A stretch of DNA of 64,000 nucleotides from Hirschia sp964352025 (GCA_964352025.1 CAYGPZ010000013.1:32456-96455); one strand, 5' to 3'; shown: positions 25,281 through 34,284, counted from the first letter of the stretch. Numbers and translations: made by a program. The notes: generated from the letters alone by a model not told the origin.

Positions 25281-27047
25281 ATGACGGATATCGCAACCAG
25301 TTTAAGCAGTGCAGTTGGCGCTATATTTGAAGGCATGGAGCTGGACGCAAAGCTTGGGCAAGTGCGTCGTGCCGATCGTCCTGATCTAGCGGACTATCAG
25401 TGTAATGGTGCGATGGCGGCGGCCAAGGCGGCTAAACGTAATCCAAGAGAGATTGCGGGAGAGGTTGCACCCAAGATCGAAGCACTCGACATGGTCGAAA
25501 GCGTTGATGTTGCTGGCCCCGGATTTCTAAACATCAAAGTATCCGCTGCCACACTTCAAGACCGTGTAAGTTTTGTTCAGTCAGATGTACAAGCTGGTGG
25601 TGGAAAAGTAGAAACACCAAGTTCGGTTATGCTTGATTTTGGTGGTTGGAATGTCGCTAAACCAATGCATATCGGGCATTTGAGGTCGACAATTATCGGT
25701 GACAGCCTTCAGCGCTTGTTCCGTTTCCTTGGCGATGATGTAACGTCAGACGTGCACCTTGGTGATTGGGGCCTTCAAATGGGTCTGTTGATCACCGAAG
25801 TTCAAGAAGAACAACCAGACCTTCCATACTTTGATGCAGACTTTGAAGGTGATTATCCAACAGAGTCCCCAGTGACTATGGCAGACCTTGAGCGTCTATA
25901 CCCTCAAGCGTCAGGCAAAGCCAAAGAAGATGATGCCAAGAAAGAAGCAGCTCGTACGGCAACGGCAGAGCTTCAATCAGGTCGTCGTGGTTATCGTGCG
26001 CTGTGGCAACATTTCTGTGATGTGACCCAAATCGGCCTTGAGCGTGAATGTGGTGATTTAGGTGTGAAGTTTGACCTCTGGAAAGGGGAGTCAGATGCCA
26101 ATGTCCTTATTCCTGAAATTGTCGATGACCTGAAAGAGCGCAAAGTTGCTGAGCTTGATGATGGAGCTTGGATTATTCGTGTCGAGCGCGAAGAAGACAA
26201 AAAAGACATGCCACCATTCATGCTGCTCAATTCGCAAGGAGCCGTTGGCTATCACGCAACTGATTTGGGAACCATTCTCGACCGCAAACGTGAGAATAAC
26301 CCTGATCTGACTTTGTATGTCGTAGATGCACGCCAAGCGCTGCATTTTGAGCAGGTTTTCCGTGCGGCTGAAATTGCTGGCTATGAAAAAGAAGCCGCGC
26401 TTGAGCACATCGGTTTTGGAACGATGAATGGAAAAGACGGAAAGCCATTCAAAACCCGTGAGGGCGGCGTTTTAAAACTGCACGACTTTATCCAACAGGC
26501 TAAAGACAAAGCTCGCGAACGCTTAGAAGAAACAGGCATGGGCGCGGATTTCTCTACTGAGGAACGCGCTGATATCGCTGATAAAGTGGCAATCGCTGCG
26601 ATCAAGTTTGCTGATCTTTCAAACGTGCGCACAAAAAACTATGTGTTCGACCTAGATCAATTCGTAGCTTTTGAAGGCAAGACCGGACCTTATCTTCTAT
26701 ACGCTGCTGTCCGTGTAAAATCACTCATGCGCCGTGCCAAGGAAGAAGGCATAGAAGCAGGTGAATTGAAACTAGAGCTTAAAGAAGAGCGTGCACTTGC
26801 ACTTCAGCTTGACGCTTTTGAAGGTGCGTTGAAGCTAGCTTATGCCAACCGCACACCGCATGGTATTTGTGACCATGTCTACAATCTTGCACAGGCGTTT
26901 TCTTCGTTCTGGACGAATGCACCAATTTTGAAAGAGGGCGTGCCAGCGGACATTAAAGCGTCTCGTTTAGCACTGGCCCAAGCGACTCTAAAACAGCTTG
27001 AAACAGGCCTATCACTTATCGGTATCGAAACGCCTGAACGGATGTAA
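25281..27047 (+). CDS. argS: Arginyl-tRNA synthetase
   Basis: ArgRS charges tRNA-Arg. The class I signature is AKPMHIGHLRSTIIGDSL (HIGH motif), preceded by the ArgRS N-terminal domain, and the C-terminal anticodon-binding DALR domain ends with TLKQLETGLSLIGIETPERM. The second signature region reads GKPFKTREGGVLKL, the KMSKS-less form common among ArgRS enzymes. Length 588 aa is normal. The next gene on the strand is gcvT, after the glycine riboswitch. Confidence 0.96.
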   Translation: MTDIATSLSSAVGAIFEGMELDAKLGQVRRADRPDLADYQCNGAMAAAKAAKRNPREIAGEVAPKIEALDMVESVDVAGPGFLNIKVSAATLQDRVSFVQSDVQAGGGKVETPSSVMLDFGGWNVAKPMHIGHLRSTIIGDSLQRLFRFLGDDVTSDVHLGDWGLQMGLLITEVQEEQPDLPYFDADFEGDYPTESPVTMADLERLYPQASGKAKEDDAKKEAARTATAELQSGRRGYRALWQHFCDVTQIGLERECGDLGVKFDLWKGESDANVLIPEIVDDLKERKVAELDDGAWIIRVEREEDKKDMPPFMLLNSQGAVGYHATDLGTILDRKRENNPDLTLYVVDARQALHFEQVFRAAEIAGYEKEAALEHIGFGTMNGKDGKPFKTREGGVLKLHDFIQQAKDKARERLEETGMGADFSTEERADIADKVAIAAIKFADLSNVRTKNYVFDLDQFVAFEGKTGPYLLYAAVRVKSLMRRAKEEGIEAGELKLELKEERALALQLDAFEGALKLAYANRTPHGICDHVYNLAQAFSSFWTNAPILKEGVPADIKASRLALAQATLKQLETGLSLIGIETPERM

Positions 27048-27159
27048 TTATACCGCTCAAAAGGTGAGCAGATGAATTAAAATGAAGACTTGAATTGTTT
27101 TCCTATTGACGATTCGGGTTTTCATTGACCTTTTAGGACCAAGCGGGCAGTACAGCCCG

Positions 27160-27350
27160 TATCTCTCGCGGGAGAGAATGATTTAAATGTCATGGCCGAA
27201 GGCGCAACCGCCCCGGAAACGCTCAGGCAAAAGGACCGCGACAGATTGTAAACGCTGGAAAGAGGCGGCATTTAATGCGCAGCCTCGCCGAAGGAGCAAG
27301 CAGAGCTAAAAGCTGTGCGGAATCTCTCAGGTGCAAGGGACAGCGGGGGC
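27160..27350 (+). promoter_or_regulatory. Tandem glycine riboswitch (gcvT RNA element)
   Basis: Two glycine aptamers in series lie upstream of gcvT. The first (about 27164-27240) contains CGGGAGAGA, GCCGAAGGCGCAA and AACGCTCAGGCAAAAGGACCG. The second (about 27252-27348) contains GCTGGAAAGAG, GCCGAAGGAGCAA and AATCTCTCAGGTGCAAGGGACAGCG. These are the hallmark conserved strings of the class. Glycine binding should turn on the downstream glycine cleavage operon. It is known biology but textbook clear here. Confidence 0.95.
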
Positions 27351-27359
27351 ATAAACTGA

Positions 27360-27384
27360 CCACACACTCATTGTGTGGAATTTT
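27360..27384 (+). promoter_or_regulatory. Hairpin in the riboswitch expression platform
   Basis: CCACACA (27360-27366), loop CTCAT, TGTGTGG (27372-27378), then AATTTT. This perfect 7-bp stem lies directly after the second aptamer and 33 nt before the gcvT start. It may act as a weak terminator or sequester the leader, switched by the aptamer. Confidence 0.5.
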
Positions 27385-27410
27385 GTGCCGTCCGTGGAGA
27401 ATCTTGTACT

Positions 27411-28574
27411 GTGTCAAACACACACTTAAAATCGACGCCGCTGTCTAACTTGAACCAGTCGCTTGGCGGCAAAATGGTGGACTTTGCTGGCTATTCCATG
27501 CCGATCCAGTTTGAATCTGGTATTATTCCTGAGCACCATCAAGTACGCGAAAAGTGCGGACTTTTCGATGTTTCTCACATGGGACCAGCTTTTCTTAAGC
27601 TTGCTGAAATGGGAACAGAAACAGCACTCACTGGCGATGCAGCTCATGCGAAAATATCTGGCATATTCGAACAATTGGTTTGTGGTGATGTTGCAGGCCT
27701 TGCACCCGGTGAAATGCGCTACACGCTTTTGCTAAATGATGATGGCGGCATTCTTGATGATCTAATGGTCACGCGTCCGGCAGCACCAGAAGAACAAGGT
27801 AGTCTCTACATTGTTGTGAATGCTGGCTGTAAAGAAGATGATTTTGCCTTGATCGCTGAAAAGTGTGAGGGCGCTATTCTGGAACGCGCTGATGATAACG
27901 CCCTTATTGCACTGCAAGGCCCCAAAGCACGCAGCTTGATGGCAGCTTATGGGCCTGACCTAGTTGATATGGTGTTCATGACGGCAAAGCGTGTTGATGT
28001 GTGTGGCGTGAACTGTCTGGCGTCATGTTCGGGTTATACGGGCGAAGATGGATATGAAATCCTAATCCCGGCTGAACACGCTGAAACAATCACAAAAACA
28101 CTGCTGGAGAATGCTGACATTGCGCCAATCGGACTTGGTGCACGTGACAGTCTGCGCCTCGAAGCAGGTTTGTGCCTTTACGGGCACGATATGGATACAA
28201 GCAAGACACCAATCGAAGCGTCTTTGACTTGGGCTGTCTCAAAAGTGCGTCGCGGCGAAGGTGATTTTCCGGGCGCTAAGAAAATTCTCGATCAAATCGA
28301 AAATGGCACCGATATGAAACGTATCGGCCTGACATTGGTGGATAAAGCACCTGCACGTGAAGGCTCTCAGATCGCTACGAAAGAAGGCGAGATTGTGGGG
28401 ATCATCACATCTGGTGGGCACGGCCATACAGCAGGCAAGCCAGTGGCAATGGGCTATGTGCAGCGCGCCTACATGCAGGCAGGCACAGAGCTAGACATCC
28501 TCGTTAGAAACAAACCACGCGCGGCAATCGTATCGAAAATGCCGTTCGTCAAACAAAACTATTATCGCGGTTAA
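27411..28574 (+). CDS. gcvT: Glycine cleavage system T protein (aminomethyltransferase)
   Basis: GcvT transfers the methylene group from the aminomethyl-lipoyl arm of GcvH to tetrahydrofolate, releasing ammonia. Recognisable motifs are GGKMVDFAGYSMPIQFESG, VFDVSHMGPAFL-type text near residue 50, and GLGARDSLRLEAGLCLYGHDM in the folate-binding region. Probable start is GTG 27411 (MSNTHLKSTPL), with GTGGAGA upstream; the in-frame ATG at 27375 lies within the hairpin leader. First gene of the gcv operon. Confidence 0.95.
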   Translation: MSNTHLKSTPLSNLNQSLGGKMVDFAGYSMPIQFESGIIPEHHQVREKCGLFDVSHMGPAFLKLAEMGTETALTGDAAHAKISGIFEQLVCGDVAGLAPGEMRYTLLLNDDGGILDDLMVTRPAAPEEQGSLYIVVNAGCKEDDFALIAEKCEGAILERADDNALIALQGPKARSLMAAYGPDLVDMVFMTAKRVDVCGVNCLASCSGYTGEDGYEILIPAEHAETITKTLLENADIAPIGLGARDSLRLEAGLCLYGHDMDTSKTPIEASLTWAVSKVRRGEGDFPGAKKILDQIENGTDMKRIGLTLVDKAPAREGSQIATKEGEIVGIITSGGHGHTAGKPVAMGYVQRAYMQAGTELDILVRNKPRAAIVSKMPFVKQNYYRG

Positions 28575-28585
28575 GGACAAAAGAC

Positions 28586-28960
28586 ATGACAAAATTATAC
28601 ACAGAAGACCATGAGTGGGTAACTGTTGAAGGTGACATCGCGACAATCGGTGTATCTGCATTTGCGGCCAAGCAATTGGGTGATGATATTGTCGCTGCTG
28701 AAGACTTGCTTGAAGTCGATGATGATGTCTCCAAAGGTGATATTCTCTTCGTATTTGAGAAAGCGAAAGCTGCCGTAGAGGTCTATTCTCCGGTCTCTGG
28801 TGAAATCACTGAATTGAATGATTTTCTAGAAGGTGATTCAGAAGAGTTTCATGCAAAGCTGACGGCTGTTGAGTGGCTTTATAAAGTCAAAATGTCTGAT
28901 GCCTCTGAGCTTGAAACCATGATGGATGAAACAGCCTACAAATCCTTCTGCGGAGCTTAA
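28586..28960 (+). CDS. gcvH: Glycine cleavage system H protein
   Basis: GcvH is the lipoylated shuttle protein between the P, T and L proteins. The 124-aa product starts KLYTEDHEWV and has the lipoyl lysine in FEKAKAAVEVYSPVSGEI; relatives usually read ESVKA at this spot, here EKAKA, with the lysine kept. It lies 11 bp after gcvT and 6 bp before gcvPA. Confidence 0.96.
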   Translation: MTKLYTEDHEWVTVEGDIATIGVSAFAAKQLGDDIVAAEDLLEVDDDVSKGDILFVFEKAKAAVEVYSPVSGEITELNDFLEGDSEEFHAKLTAVEWLYKVKMSDASELETMMDETAYKSFCGA

Positions 28961-28966
28961 TAGACG

Positions 28967-30313
28967 ATGCGTTACCTCCCACTTACGTCCGAAGATCGGA
29001 CGCAAATGCTAGAAACAATCGGCGCTAAAAGCGTTGATGATTTTTATCAAGATGTACCTGAAGCTGCGCGTTTGACTGGCCCTATTGAAGGCCTGCCAAT
29101 GCATCAGGGTGAGCTAGCTGTTGAGCGTCATATGAGTGCGCTTGCGGCTAAGAACCGTACGGCTTCTGAAGGTCCATTCTTTGTGGGATGTGGCGCATAT
29201 AAACACCATGTACCTGCTTCTGTGGATCACATCATCCAACGTTCAGAGTTTTTGACGACGTATACGCCCTACCAGCCAGAGATTGCGCAAGGCACTTTGC
29301 AGACCGTATTTGAGTTTCAAACTCAGGTCGCCATGCTGACCGGCATGGAAGTGGCAAACGCGTCCATGTATGATGGGTCGACTGCTGTTTCTGAAGCAGC
29401 TTTGATGGCATGCCGCGCGACACGTCGTAAGAAGGTTGTGGTATCAGGTGGAACGCATCCACAATATGCTGAAACAATTCGCACCGCTTGTGAAACGCAA
29501 GGCATCGAAGTCATTATTCTGCCGCCTGCTTTTGACGATGAAAAAGCGCTGATCGAATACGCTCAAGATGATACAGCCTGTTTGATTGCTCAGTCTCCAA
29601 ATGTGTTTGGAACAGTGACAGACCTGACACCGATTGCAGAGGCTGCACATTCTAAAAAAGCACTTTTAGTCTCGGTGTTTACGGAAGTTGTTTCTTTAGG
29701 AGCGATTACACCTCCCGGTGAAATGGGCGCGGATATTGTTGTGGGTGAAGGCCAATCTATTGGTAATCCACTCGGTTTTGGTGGGCCATATGTGGGCCTT
29801 CTGGCATGTCGTAAAAAGCTTGTTCGTCAAATGCCTGGTCGCGTGTGTGGTCAAACAGTTGATGCTGATGGAAAGCGCGGTTTTGTGCTGACCTTATCCA
29901 CGCGCGAGCAACATATTCGCCGCGATAAAGCGACCTCAAACATTTGTACAAATGCTGGCCTATGTGCCTTGGCATTCACAGCGCACATGACACTGCTGGG
30001 CGACAAGGGTCTCAGCCGGCTGGCAACGCTGAACCACGAGGCAGCCTGCGACCTAGCAGACGCTTTAGAAGCGATAGACGGTGTAACCCTAAAAACAGAC
30101 CGTTTTTTCAATGAGTTTGCCTATGAAACACCATTGGACGCGGGCACTTTGTTAGCTGCACTCGATGAAAAAGGCGTGATAGGTGGCGTTCGTGCATCGC
30201 GTCTATTGCCGGCCAAAGGCATGGAAAATGTCGTGATCGTTGCCGCTACAGAATGCAATACAGCAGCCGATATAGCCGCCTATGCGCAAGCGCTGAACGA
30301 GGTGTTGTCATGA
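28967..30313 (+). CDS. gcvPA: Glycine dehydrogenase (decarboxylating) subunit 1
   Basis: The P protein is split, as in many alphaproteobacteria; this is the alpha-like half (448 aa). Text such as MRYLPLTSEDRTQMLETIGA, ASMYDGSTAVSEAALMACRA and QSIGNPLGFGGPYVGLLA is typical. With GcvPB it decarboxylates glycine onto GcvH using PLP (the PLP lysine is in the other subunit). Its stop overlaps the start of a cupin gene (ATGA), not of gcvPB as in most genomes. Confidence 0.96.
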   Translation: MRYLPLTSEDRTQMLETIGAKSVDDFYQDVPEAARLTGPIEGLPMHQGELAVERHMSALAAKNRTASEGPFFVGCGAYKHHVPASVDHIIQRSEFLTTYTPYQPEIAQGTLQTVFEFQTQVAMLTGMEVANASMYDGSTAVSEAALMACRATRRKKVVVSGGTHPQYAETIRTACETQGIEVIILPPAFDDEKALIEYAQDDTACLIAQSPNVFGTVTDLTPIAEAAHSKKALLVSVFTEVVSLGAITPPGEMGADIVVGEGQSIGNPLGFGGPYVGLLACRKKLVRQMPGRVCGQTVDADGKRGFVLTLSTREQHIRRDKATSNICTNAGLCALAFTAHMTLLGDKGLSRLATLNHEAACDLADALEAIDGVTLKTDRFFNEFAYETPLDAGTLLAALDEKGVIGGVRASRLLPAKGMENVVIVAATECNTAADIAAYAQALNEVLS

Positions 30314-30645
30314 CAGATTTCAATGAGGGGGCATGGAGTTTGGCAGATTTGTTAGAAAGCAATGCTGCTAATGAATCTCCGTTTGAAATAATTTTTGACA
30401 CGCCGTCTATGTCAGCCGAGTTGTTTGAACTTCCTGCAGGAGGAATAGATGCTCAGCAGCCACATGAATGGGACGAACTTTATTATATAATCGAAGGCAA
30501 GTCGTCATTTGTTGCAGATGGTGTGAAAAGGCAAATATCGAAGGGTGATACTATCTTCGTGAAGAAGCATATCGAACATCGTTTTTTTGACGTCGAAGAA
30601 TCACTAAAAATACTGGTCGTATTTGCCAAGGAGAACACGTTATGA
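30310..30645 (+). CDS. Cupin domain protein inserted in the gcv operon
   Basis: This 111-aa single-domain cupin has the metal-binding-like motif HEWDELYYIIEGKSSFVADG and the second half motif KGDTIFVKKHIEHRFFDV. It overlaps gcvPA upstream and gcvPB downstream, each by 4 bp (ATGA), so it is translated between the two P-protein halves. Cupins of this size are metal enzymes or sensors; the partner histidine/glutamate pattern is partly kept (H-x-W-D-E, then H...H). The role is unknown, but its position suggests something tied to glycine cleavage, for example a sensor or a metabolite-repair enzyme. Confidence 0.85.
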   Translation: MTDFNEGAWSLADLLESNAANESPFEIIFDTPSMSAELFELPAGGIDAQQPHEWDELYYIIEGKSSFVADGVKRQISKGDTIFVKKHIEHRFFDVEESLKILVVFAKENTL

Positions 30646-32171
30646 CGCTATCAGTCTCTGGCTCTAAGGGCTTGCTTCAAAAAGAAGAGCTAATTTTCGA
30701 CATTGGCACGACACAAACAACAGGTGTGGATTTGCCAACACCTAAAGGACGTAAAGATCGTTTGGGTGGTTTGAACCGCAAGAACGGGACTGGCCTTCCG
30801 GGTTTGTCTGAACCTGAAGCCGTTCGCCACTATGTGCGTTTGTCGCAAAAGAACTATGCCATTGATCTTGGGCTTTTCCCGCTTGGGTCATGCACGATGA
30901 AGCATAATCCGCGGCTCAATGAAAAAGTTGCGCGTATGCCGGGCTTTTCAGATATTCACCCGCTTCAGCCACAGCACACTGTGCAAGGCGCAATGGAAGT
31001 GATTGAGCAGCTTGAAGATTGGCTTAAAAAGCTAACCGGAATGCCTGCTGTTGCGATGAGCCCGAAAGCGGGTGCACATGGTGAGTGGTGCGGTATGGCA
31101 GCAATTCGCGCCGCGCTGATTGATCGTGGCGAAGTCGAAACACGTACCCGTGTGTTGGTACCTGAATCTGCGCACGGCACAAATCCAGCAACAGCTGTGC
31201 AATGTGGTTTTAAGGTGCAGGAAATTGCAGCATCGCATGATGGCCGTGTGGACCTGAATGACCTGAAAGCCAAGCTTGAAGGTGATACATCCGATGTGGC
31301 CGGCATTATGCTGACCAATCCAAATACATGTGGTTTGTTTGAGCGTGATATCAAAGAGATAGCCGACTTGATCCATGAGGCAGGTGGATATTTTTATTGT
31401 GACGGCGCGAATTTTAACGCGATTGTTGGCCGTGTGCGTCCGCGGGATCTTGGTGTGGATGCAATGCACATCAATCTGCATAAGACGTTCTCTACACCAC
31501 ACGGTGGTGGTGGGCCGGGGGCTGGTCCAACCGTTCTTTCTGATCGTTTGGCAAGATATGCACCTAAGCCGATTATGATGGTGGATAAGCGCGATGGTAC
31601 CCGCAAGCTTGTGCTTATCGATGATGAAGCCGAAATGGCTGGAACAGACCTTAAGCCGCTAGGGCGTATGTGTGCGTTTCATGGTCAGATGGGGATGTTT
31701 ACTCGCGCATTGACCTATATGCTTTCTCACGGTGCTGACGGGCTTAAACAAGTTGCTGAAGATGCCGTGTTGAATGCCAACTATATTCAATCTCGACTAA
31801 GCAAGGTCATGTCGCCAGCATTTGATGGGTATTGCATGCACGAAGCTTTGTTCTCTGATGACTTTTTGAAAGAGACAGAGAATGAAACAGTCGATATCGC
31901 CAAGGGTCTGATCGACGAGGGCTATCACCCGATGACGGTGTATTTCCCACTCGTGGTGCATGGCGCAATGTTGATTGAGCCAACAGAAACCGAAAGCAAA
32001 GCTGAGCTTGATCGTTTTTGTGACGCTCTGGAAAGTGTCGCGAGCAAAGCTAAAGCAGGTGATGCATCGCTGAAACAAGCACCATATCACGCGCCAATGC
32101 GCCGTTTGGATGAGACACAAGCCGCGCGCAAGCCTGTCTTGCGATGGAGTGCCGAGCAGCTCGCTGAATAA
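30642..32171 (+). CDS. gcvPB: Glycine dehydrogenase (decarboxylating) subunit 2
   Basis: The catalytic PLP-carrying half of the split P protein (509 aa). The PLP lysine is in HINLHKTFSTPHGGGGPGAG. AAGGAG precedes its ATG, which overlaps the cupin stop. A strong terminator follows, so the operon is gcvT-gcvH-gcvPA-cupin-gcvPB; the L protein (lpd) is encoded elsewhere. Confidence 0.96.
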   Translation: MTLSVSGSKGLLQKEELIFDIGTTQTTGVDLPTPKGRKDRLGGLNRKNGTGLPGLSEPEAVRHYVRLSQKNYAIDLGLFPLGSCTMKHNPRLNEKVARMPGFSDIHPLQPQHTVQGAMEVIEQLEDWLKKLTGMPAVAMSPKAGAHGEWCGMAAIRAALIDRGEVETRTRVLVPESAHGTNPATAVQCGFKVQEIAASHDGRVDLNDLKAKLEGDTSDVAGIMLTNPNTCGLFERDIKEIADLIHEAGGYFYCDGANFNAIVGRVRPRDLGVDAMHINLHKTFSTPHGGGGPGAGPTVLSDRLARYAPKPIMMVDKRDGTRKLVLIDDEAEMAGTDLKPLGRMCAFHGQMGMFTRALTYMLSHGADGLKQVAEDAVLNANYIQSRLSKVMSPAFDGYCMHEALFSDDFLKETENETVDIAKGLIDEGYHPMTVYFPLVVHGAMLIEPTETESKAELDRFCDALESVASKAKAGDASLKQAPYHAPMRRLDETQAARKPVLRWSAEQLAE

Positions 32172-32188
32172 TTGATTGCGTTTCAGGG

Positions 32189-32227
32189 AAATGAGGTCGT
32201 TCGAAAAAGCTCGGACGATCTCATTTT
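32189..32227 (+). terminator. Rho-independent terminator of the gcv operon
   Basis: AAATGAGGTCGTTCGA (32189-32204), loop AAAAGC, TCGGACGATCTCATTT (32211-32226): a 16-bp stem with two G-U wobbles, ending in a T run. It starts 18 nt after the gcvPB stop. Confidence 0.9.
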
Positions 32228-32359
32228 ATTGAGATTAATTCATGTTCAAGACAGCGCATTCTTCTTGCTATGGTTAATGCAAGTGATTATCTACGTCAGA
32301 CCATATTTTAAGCATAAATGTCTGCTTTGAATTATCGGTATGAACGACAAAGTAGATGA

Positions 32360-32710
32360 ATGAAAAACAAATCCAAGCTATCCTCTTTACCGGAAGCTAT
32401 TCCTCAAAAATATAATGATAAATCGTTTAAGCCGGTCGCAGTTGCAAAGGGGAGCATGTTGGCTTTATTGCGTCCCATATTAGCTCTGCTGGGGCTATTC
32501 TTTATTATCATTGGGGTCCCAATTGCTTTTCTAACGCCTATTCCATTTGTGCCTATTGGCCTACCCATTGTGATACTGGGTGTCGTTCTATTGGCGCGCA
32601 ATTCTTTGTGGGGTAGGCGTTGGATGCAAAATACTATTGCCAAACATCCCAGCCTTGAGCGTTTTGCGCCAAACTGGCTTTTGAAATTGATTTTAGGGGA
32701 TGAAGTATAA
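32360..32710 (+). CDS. Small membrane protein of unknown function
   Basis: A 116-aa product with a basic N-terminus (residues 1-28), two hydrophobic helices separated by TPIPFVPIG (residues ~34-55 and ~62-76), and a basic cytoplasmic C-terminus. It resembles conserved alphaproteobacterial hypothetical membrane proteins, but I cannot assign a family. It is monocistronic and ends at a bidirectional terminator shared with the ATP synthase operon. Confidence 0.7.
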   Translation: MKNKSKLSSLPEAIPQKYNDKSFKPVAVAKGSMLALLRPILALLGLFFIIIGVPIAFLTPIPFVPIGLPIVILGVVLLARNSLWGRRWMQNTIAKHPSLERFAPNWLLKLILGDEV

Positions 32711-32711
32711 A

Positions 32712-32747
32712 AAAACGCAGCCGATGAATTTTCACCAGCTGCGTTTT
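32712..32747. terminator. Bidirectional terminator between the small membrane protein and atpF
   Basis: AAAACGCAGC (32712-32721) and GCTGCGTTTT (32738-32747) form a perfect 10-bp stem with A and T runs on the ends, so it can stop transcription from both directions. Loop 16 nt. Confidence 0.85.
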
Positions 32748-32769
32748 AAATTGTATTCGCTTGAAAGTC

Positions 32770-33333
32770 TTAAAGAGACTTCTTGATTTCATCTAGGCTA
32801 GATTCAAACAAGTTCTTCTTAGCTGGACCTTTAGCAGTGCTTTCCGTAAGGATCACGCTTGCTGCATTCGCTGCTGCATCAGCAGCTGTGTTGCGAACGG
32901 CTTGTGTCGCTTCAGCTTCGGCGCGTGCGATACGCTCTTCAGCCATTTTCTCGCGACGTTCCATACGCTCTTTAAGCTCTGAGCGTGATGTTTCAGCAAA
33001 TACCTTTGCTTCAGCTTTGGCCGCTTCAACAATTGCTTTTGCGTCTTCTTCAGCTTGCGCTTGGCTACGCTCAGCTTCTGCAAGTGCAGCTTGAGCTTTC
33101 TCACGAAGAACGCGTGCATTGTCTAATTCGTCTTGAATCTTCTGTGCACGGTCATCCAGTGATTTACCAATCGCGCCAGGAATTTTCTTCCAGACTAAAA
33201 TTGCAAGAAATAGGAAAACAGCGATTGTTGCCCAGAATGTCGGATCAGCTGTTAGGCCTGTTGCTTCGGCGTGATAATCATCAGCAACACCAACTTCAGA
33301 ATGTGCGTCTGCGCCATGTTTTTGTTCAGCCAT
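32770..33333 (-). CDS. atpF: ATP synthase F0 subunit b
   Basis: Subunit b is half of the peripheral stalk joining F0 to F1. The 187-aa product has one membrane helix (residues ~30-48, ATIAVFLFLAILVWKKIPG) and a long Ala/Glu/Lys-rich coiled coil. It follows the b' gene by 3 bp on the minus strand, the usual alphaproteobacterial order. The bidirectional terminator lies behind it. Confidence 0.93.
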   Translation of the reverse strand: MAEQKHGADAHSEVGVADDYHAEATGLTADPTFWATIAVFLFLAILVWKKIPGAIGKSLDDRAQKIQDELDNARVLREKAQAALAEAERSQAQAEEDAKAIVEAAKAEAKVFAETSRSELKERMERREKMAEERIARAEAEATQAVRNTAADAAANAASVILTESTAKGPAKKNLFESSLDEIKKSL

Positions 33334-33336
33334 GAC

Positions 33337-33873
33337 TTAGTTTCCTTTCAACACACCAGATACTGCTTTTGAAGCATCATCTGTTGATACGTCGACACCG
33401 ATAAGCTTGTTAACGATGGCAGATGCTGTTGTTGAAGCAACTTCCTCGACATTTTTCATTGCGCTAGCTTGAACTTCAGCAATGCTTGCAGCTGCCTTAG
33501 CAAGGCGAGCATCTACTTCAGCCTCGACCTTAGCTGTTTCAGCAGCAACTTCAGCTTCAACGTCTGCTTTCGCTTGTGCTGCAGTTGCGCGGGCTTTACC
33601 ACGTGCTTCTGCGAGTTCTTTTTCTAAAGACTGTTGTGCAGCTTCAGCGCGGTCTGACATGCGCGAAGCTTCTTCCAAGTCTTGTGTAATGCTGTCTGCA
33701 CGGCGATCGATAGCTCCACCAATGCGCGGCAAAATCATGCGCGACATAAATAGGTAAAGCACGCCGAATGTTAGAGCGAGCCAAAAAATCTGTGATGGGT
33801 AGGAGGCGTAGTCGTTTAGAGGCGCAAAAACGCCGCTTGCTACTTCTGCACCGTGGTCTGGCGTAGTCGCCAT
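33337..33873 (-). CDS. atpG: ATP synthase F0 subunit b'
   Basis: The second, diverged b subunit of photosynthetic and alphaproteobacterial ATP synthases (178 aa). It has a helix at residues ~27-45 (FWLALTFGVLYLFMSRMILP) followed by GGAIDRRADSITQDLEEA, typical of b', and a long Ala/Glu coiled coil. It probably pairs with subunit b as a heterodimer. The name varies between annotations (atpF2, atpX, atpG). Confidence 0.92.
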   Translation of the reverse strand: MATTPDHGAEVASGVFAPLNDYASYPSQIFWLALTFGVLYLFMSRMILPRIGGAIDRRADSITQDLEEASRMSDRAEAAQQSLEKELAEARGKARATAAQAKADVEAEVAAETAKVEAEVDARLAKAAASIAEVQASAMKNVEEVASTTASAIVNKLIGVDVSTDDASKAVSGVLKGN

Positions 33874-33914
33874 GGTTCGACCCCTGATCTAACTTGTATT
33901 CTTAAAACCCAACA

Positions 33915-33956
33915 ACGGAATCTAAAATCTGTTCAAAAGAACGTTTCAGATTCCGT
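33915..33956 (-). promoter_or_regulatory. Intercistronic hairpin between atpE and the b' gene
   Basis: ACGGAATCT (33915-33923) pairs with AGATTCCGT (33948-33956), and an inner GTTC-AAAA-GAAC stem-loop sits inside. On the atp message it lies just after atpE. Subunit c is needed in many more copies than b or b', and stems here commonly stabilise or process the message; that role is inferred. Confidence 0.6.
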
Positions 33957-33979
33957 GTTAGACGATTTTATTGGCGCTA

Positions 33980-34204
33980 TTAAACAGCGAACAATAGTAG
34001 GATCGCGATCAAGAAACCGAAGATACCTAGGGCCTCTGTCACAGCGAAACCAAAGATCAAGTTACCAAACTGACCTTGTGCTGCAGATGGGTTGCGCATA
34101 GCTGCATCAAGGTAGCTAGAGAAAATGTTTCCCACACCTAGAGCTGCACCAAACATAGCAAAACAGGCTAGACCTGCGCCGACGTACTTTAGACCTTCTT
34201 CCAT
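33980..34204 (-). CDS. atpE: ATP synthase F0 subunit c
   Basis: The proteolipid ring subunit (74 aa), a helical hairpin: helix 1 contains GAALGVGNIFSSY, the polar loop RNPSAAQGQ, and helix 2 carries the proton-binding glutamate in AVTEALGIFGF. No sodium-binding signature is obvious. Codon use is biased as in other highly expressed genes. Confidence 0.96.
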   Translation of the reverse strand: MEEGLKYVGAGLACFAMFGAALGVGNIFSSYLDAAMRNPSAAQGQFGNLIFGFAVTEALGIFGFLIAILLLFAV

Positions 34205-34284
34205 AACGGATCTCCCAAGAGTTTGCGCCCTAAAACCCTAAATGGGCGGGCAGGTCAACCAAAAATTCAAATTACGCCCGAAAC

